Source: Bacteroidota bacterium
GTDB lineage: Bacteria > Bacteroidota > Bacteroidia > Chitinophagales > Chitinophagaceae
DNA: 64,000 nucleotides
Assembly: GCA_023386555.1 (NCBI GenBank)
Contig: JAEWJK010000005.1
Coordinates: forward strand, 124,001-188,000
Direction: 5' to 3'
Notes under the pieces: model-generated
Told to the model about the DNA's origin: nothing
Database searches by the model: none
The model's input: only the letters and a program-made list of their open reading frames with translations
Made by a program: the position numbers and the translations under genes
Part shown: positions 60,923 through 64,000 of the stretch, piece by piece
Layout of the letters: every line of letters begins with the position of its first letter
How positions within the stretch are numbered: position 1 is the first letter of the stretch

Positions 60923-63900
60923 ATGAGAAAACTTGTCCTAATGGTCTTGTGCATTAGTTTGGCTGTCAGCCAATTATGGGCACAAGCGACTCGAACTGTT
61001 ACAGGAAAGGTAACAGATGCTCAAGGAAATCCTGTATCAGCAGCGTCTGTTCAGGTGAGAGGTACTAAGATTGGTACAACTACCGCCGCTGATGGTACTT
61101 TCCGGTTGAACGTGCCGGAAAACGCTACCACTTTGGTAATTACTTCTTTAAACTTTCGCGAACAGGAAGTAAACATTGCAGGTCAATCAAATGTTACTGT
61201 AGCATTAAGTGATGACGGAACTACGCTTGATGAAGTGGTGGTTACCGTTCCTTATGGTACAGTAAAAAGATCAGCTTTTACCGGAGCTCAAACAACAATC
61301 AATGCAAAGCAAGTTGAAAAGCAGCAGGTTACTTCTGTAACAAGAGCACTTGAAGGTCTTGCTCCAGGTATTATGGCAACAAATGGTGGTGGTGCTCCAG
61401 GAAGTGGTGCAGCTATCGTTATTCGTGGTTTTAACTCCATCAATGCTGCCAATGGTCCATTGTATGTTGTTAACGGTGTACCTTATGATGGTTTGATTAC
61501 AGGTATTGCTCCTGAAGATATTGAGTCTATCTCAGTATTGAAGGATGCAGCTGCATCAGCTTTATACGGTTCAAGAGCTGCTGGTGGTGTTATCATGATC
61601 GTTACAAAGAGCGGTAAAAAAGGAAGACCTGCAGTAAACGTAAGAGTTACTCAAGGTTTTATGAGCAGAGGTATTCCTGAATATGACAGAGTAGGAGCTA
61701 AAGATTATTATGAAGGAATGTGGGAAGCTACACGTAACTCATTTATCTACAACCAGGCTCCTTTAACTATGGCTGCTGCTGGTGTTAAAGCATCTAACGA
61801 ATTAACTAGTGCAAATAACCTGGTTTATAATGCTTATAATGTTGCGGGCAACCAATTGGTTGATCCTGTAACAGGAAAATTAAACCCAAATGCTCAATTG
61901 CTTTGGAATGATTCATGGGAAGATGTGCTTTTCCGTACAGCTCCTCGTTTGAATGCTAACTTATCTATTTCAGGTGCAGGTGATAAGAGTGATTATTACA
62001 TGTCTATCGGTTATACTAAGGAAGTTGGTACAATGAAGTTTACTGATTATGAAAGATTTACTTTCAGAGCTAACATCAATTCACAAGCTACAACATGGAT
62101 GAAAGCAGGATTGAACTTAGACGGTTCTTATGCTGAAAGAAATGATGTTATCAACGGTGGTACTGCAACTTCTAATCCTTTCTATTACACAAGATATATG
62201 GGTCCAATTTACCCTGTATGGCAGCGTAATACAACTACCGGTGAATTTATCTTAGATGCACAAGGTGGTAGAGTATTAGACTGGGGTGTTCCAACTCAAA
62301 TGGGAGCAAGACCTTATGCAGCTAACTCAAACCTGTTAGGTACATTAGAACTTGATGATCGTTCTACTAAAAGGTATAATGCAAACGTTAACCCTTATAT
62401 TGAGTTAGCACTGCATAAAACTTTAACCTTCAGAACCAATCTTGGTTTAAATATCTGGGAAGATAATGGTACAACATACCAAAATAACCAGTTTGGGGAT
62501 GCTCAGAATGTAATGGGTAGATCCACTAAACAGTTTGACCGTCAATTATCATTAACAGCTAACCAGATATTAACATGGAATAAAGATTTTGGCAATCATA
62601 ATGTAAGAGCATTGGTAGGTCATGAAAACTACATGTATAGATACAGTGTTCTTTCTGGTACAAGAATAGGATTTGCTTATCCTGGTCAAACAGAATTAAC
62701 AAATGCCGGAGCAACTGAAGGATTCCCTAGTTCAAGAGAAGATAATCACAGAATTGAAAGTTATTTTACAAATGTGAATTATGACTACCAGGGTAAATAC
62801 CTTCTTTCTGCAAGTGTAAGAACTGATGGTTCTTCTAGATTTTCTAATAACGTACGTTGGGGTACTTTCTATTCTGCCGGTATCGGTTGGAATATTGCCC
62901 GTGAAGATTTCATGAAGAATGTTAACTGGTTAAATGAATTAAAGCTTAGAGCTAGCTACGGTGAGGTAGGACAGGAGAATATTGGTTTGTTCTATCAATA
63001 TGGTAACTATTACTATTCTGGTGGACAAGCTCCAACTGGAGGACAAACTCCAACTTACGATCCACCAAACAGACCAGCTAACGTGGATCTTCAGTGGGAA
63101 AAGAACGTGAAGTTTAACGTTGGTGTTGACTTTGCTATCCTTAAGAATCGTGTTCAGGGTACAATCGAGTACTTCAGAAACACTTCTCAGGATCTTTTGT
63201 TTGATGTTGAATTACCGCCATCAACTGGTTTCTTATCTGCTTACCAAAATGTGGGAGCTAATCAGAACCGTGGTATTGAGTTGTTTGTTGGTTATAATGC
63301 TATTCGCAGACGTAATTTTGACTGGAGAATAGATCTTAACCTTACACATATTACCAATGAGGTTACCAGACTTGCTCCAATTCATGAAGCAAAAGGTGGA
63401 TTTAACTCAGGCAACAAGCGTTTCGCTGCTGGTCGTTCACAGTTTGATTTCTGGTTAAGAGATTTCGCAGGTGTTGATGCTGCTACCGGTGAAGCTTTAT
63501 ATTATAGAGATGTTGTGCCAAGAGGTGCAGATAATAAGCCAACAGGTGCAAGAACTGTAACTAACAATATTAACCTTGCCGATTTCTATTTTGTTGGTTC
63601 TGCAATACCAGATTTCAATGGTGGTATCACTAATGCTTTCCGTTATAAGAACTTCGAATTATCACTTTTGGTAACTTTTGCTTACGGTGGTAAGTTCTAT
63701 GATGGTAACTATGCAGGTTTAATGCATTCTGGAAGCTATGGAACTGCATGGCATACAGACATCTTGAAAAGATGGCAAAAACCAGGTGATGTTACTAACA
63801 TTCCGAAACTACATAACAACGTGGCAAACCAGGATGGTGCATCTTCAAGATTCTTGTTTGACGCATCTTACCTGAACTTCAAAAACATCAATCTGAGTTA

Positions 63901-64000
63901 TTCTTTGCCAGTAAAAACTGCTAATCGTTTACATTTAGCTAGTTTGCAAATGTTTGGTTCAGTTGATAACGCATATTTGTTCACAGCTAAGAAAGGAATG
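60923..64000 (+). CDS. SusC/RagA-family TonB-linked outer membrane protein, C-terminus beyond window
   Basis: Open from the ATG at 60923 to the window edge, 1026 codons without a stop. The start has the rare GGAG site at 60913. The signal peptide is MRKLVLMVLCISLAVSQLWA, the carboxypeptidase-like domain RTVTGKVTDAQGNPVSAASV, and the TonB box region TLDEVVVTVPYG. The plug has NGPLYVVNGVPYDGLITG, EDIESISVLKDAAASALYGS and RAAGGVIMIVTKSG. The barrel is near complete (FKNINLSYSLPVKTANRL close to the edge). A SusD partner would be expected just after 64 kb. Paralogous to the SusC at 53.4 kb, but with a different plug and barrel. Confidence 0.95.
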   Translation, partial: MRKLVLMVLCISLAVSQLWAQATRTVTGKVTDAQGNPVSAASVQVRGTKIGTTTAADGTFRLNVPENATTLVITSLNFREQEVNIAGQSNVTVALSDDGTTLDEVVVTVPYGTVKRSAFTGAQTTINAKQVEKQQVTSVTRALEGLAPGIMATNGGGAPGSGAAIVIRGFNSINAANGPLYVVNGVPYDGLITGIAPEDIESISVLKDAAASALYGSRAAGGVIMIVTKSGKKGRPAVNVRVTQGFMSRGIPEYDRVGAKDYYEGMWEATRNSFIYNQAPLTMAAAGVKASNELTSANNLVYNAYNVAGNQLVDPVTGKLNPNAQLLWNDSWEDVLFRTAPRLNANLSISGAGDKSDYYMSIGYTKEVGTMKFTDYERFTFRANINSQATTWMKAGLNLDGSYAERNDVINGGTATSNPFYYTRYMGPIYPVWQRNTTTGEFILDAQGGRVLDWGVPTQMGARPYAANSNLLGTLELDDRSTKRYNANVNPYIELALHKTLTFRTNLGLNIWEDNGTTYQNNQFGDAQNVMGRSTKQFDRQLSLTANQILTWNKDFGNHNVRALVGHENYMYRYSVLSGTRIGFAYPGQTELTNAGATEGFPSSREDNHRIESYFTNVNYDYQGKYLLSASVRTDGSSRFSNNVRWGTFYSAGIGWNIAREDFMKNVNWLNELKLRASYGEVGQENIGLFYQYGNYYYSGGQAPTGGQTPTYDPPNRPANVDLQWEKNVKFNVGVDFAILKNRVQGTIEYFRNTSQDLLFDVELPPSTGFLSAYQNVGANQNRGIELFVGYNAIRRRNFDWRIDLNLTHITNEVTRLAPIHEAKGGFNSGNKRFAAGRSQFDFWLRDFAGVDAATGEALYYRDVVPRGADNKPTGARTVTNNINLADFYFVGSAIPDFNGGITNAFRYKNFELSLLVTFAYGGKFYDGNYAGLMHSGSYGTAWHTDILKRWQKPGDVTNIPKLHNNVANQDGASSRFLFDASYLNFKNINLSYSLPVKTANRLHLASLQMFGSVDNAYLFTAKKGM

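Noticed and set aside
1..64000. tRNA, rRNA, CRISPR array, riboswitch or insertion sequence
   Set aside because: I scanned the gene-free gaps for cloverleaf, repeat-spacer, rRNA-like and transposase patterns and saw none that I could support.

Overview
The window is chromosomal DNA of a Bacteroidota bacterium, most likely family Chitinophagaceae (relatives of Ferruginibacter, Lacibacter or Sediminibacterium; the genus is my inference). Several things point there: AT-rich genes with few Shine-Dalgarno sites, lipoproteins with Bacteroidota-style signals, SusC/SusD pairs, type IX secretion (T9SS) C-terminal sorting domains, gliding genes gldA, gldE and gldD, and the order rng - small basic ORF - TPR - HU - mutY - ssb - gldE - gldD. 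I see no rRNA, tRNA, CRISPR array, prophage or intact insertion sequence.

Layout. 1-5.4 kb: a DUF1800 protein cut by the window edge, a decayed T9SS gene, a small lipoprotein, an AlkB-like di-iron membrane enzyme and a large carboxypeptidase-regulatory-like lipoprotein. 5.5-9.9 kb: acetyl-CoA synthetase, diverging from a toxin-antitoxin pair with a frameshifted toxin, an MHS-type transporter and its small membrane partner. 10-14.7 kb: gldA, enolase, an FtsB/DivIC-like protein, endonuclease III and an outer-membrane barrel. 14.8-23.6 kb: a stand-alone 2-oxoacid:ferredoxin oxidoreductase alpha subunit, a NodB deacetylase, a Bax-inhibitor-like protein, exported glutathione peroxidase, a beta-helix lipoprotein, ComF, RadA and a membrane zinc peptidase. 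23.7-30.7 kb: the conserved rng to gldD block. 30.8-36.1 kb: DUF3109, YeiH, LutB, a DUF7033-type deacetylase-like protein and an EamA transporter. 36.2-41.2 kb: purH and comEC, then divergently a gene for only the C-terminal half of CarB. 41.3-48 kb: a small c-type cytochrome lipoprotein, DUF2147, trehalase, DUF2490, a carbonic anhydrase/SulP operon and two unknown proteins. 48.1-64 kb: a TonB-dependent receptor-like barrel, an RND exporter, a SusC/SusD pair, a secreted T9SS metalloprotease and a second SusC that runs off the end.

The feature least explained by gene annotation is a dispersed intergenic repeat. At least eleven copies lie between 3.5 and 50.9 kb, all outside genes. They carry one of two related cores, AGTGCGACGCAA or AGTGAGTGACACAA, with shared flanks, and one intergenic gap holds an inverted pair with one of each core. 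Other items worth checking are a 31-residue basic ORF resembling bS22/mS38 ribosomal proteins, the half-length CarB behind a perfect 9-bp dyad, the toxin frameshift, and the SusCD-metalloprotease cluster, whose gene content suggests protein or peptide use.
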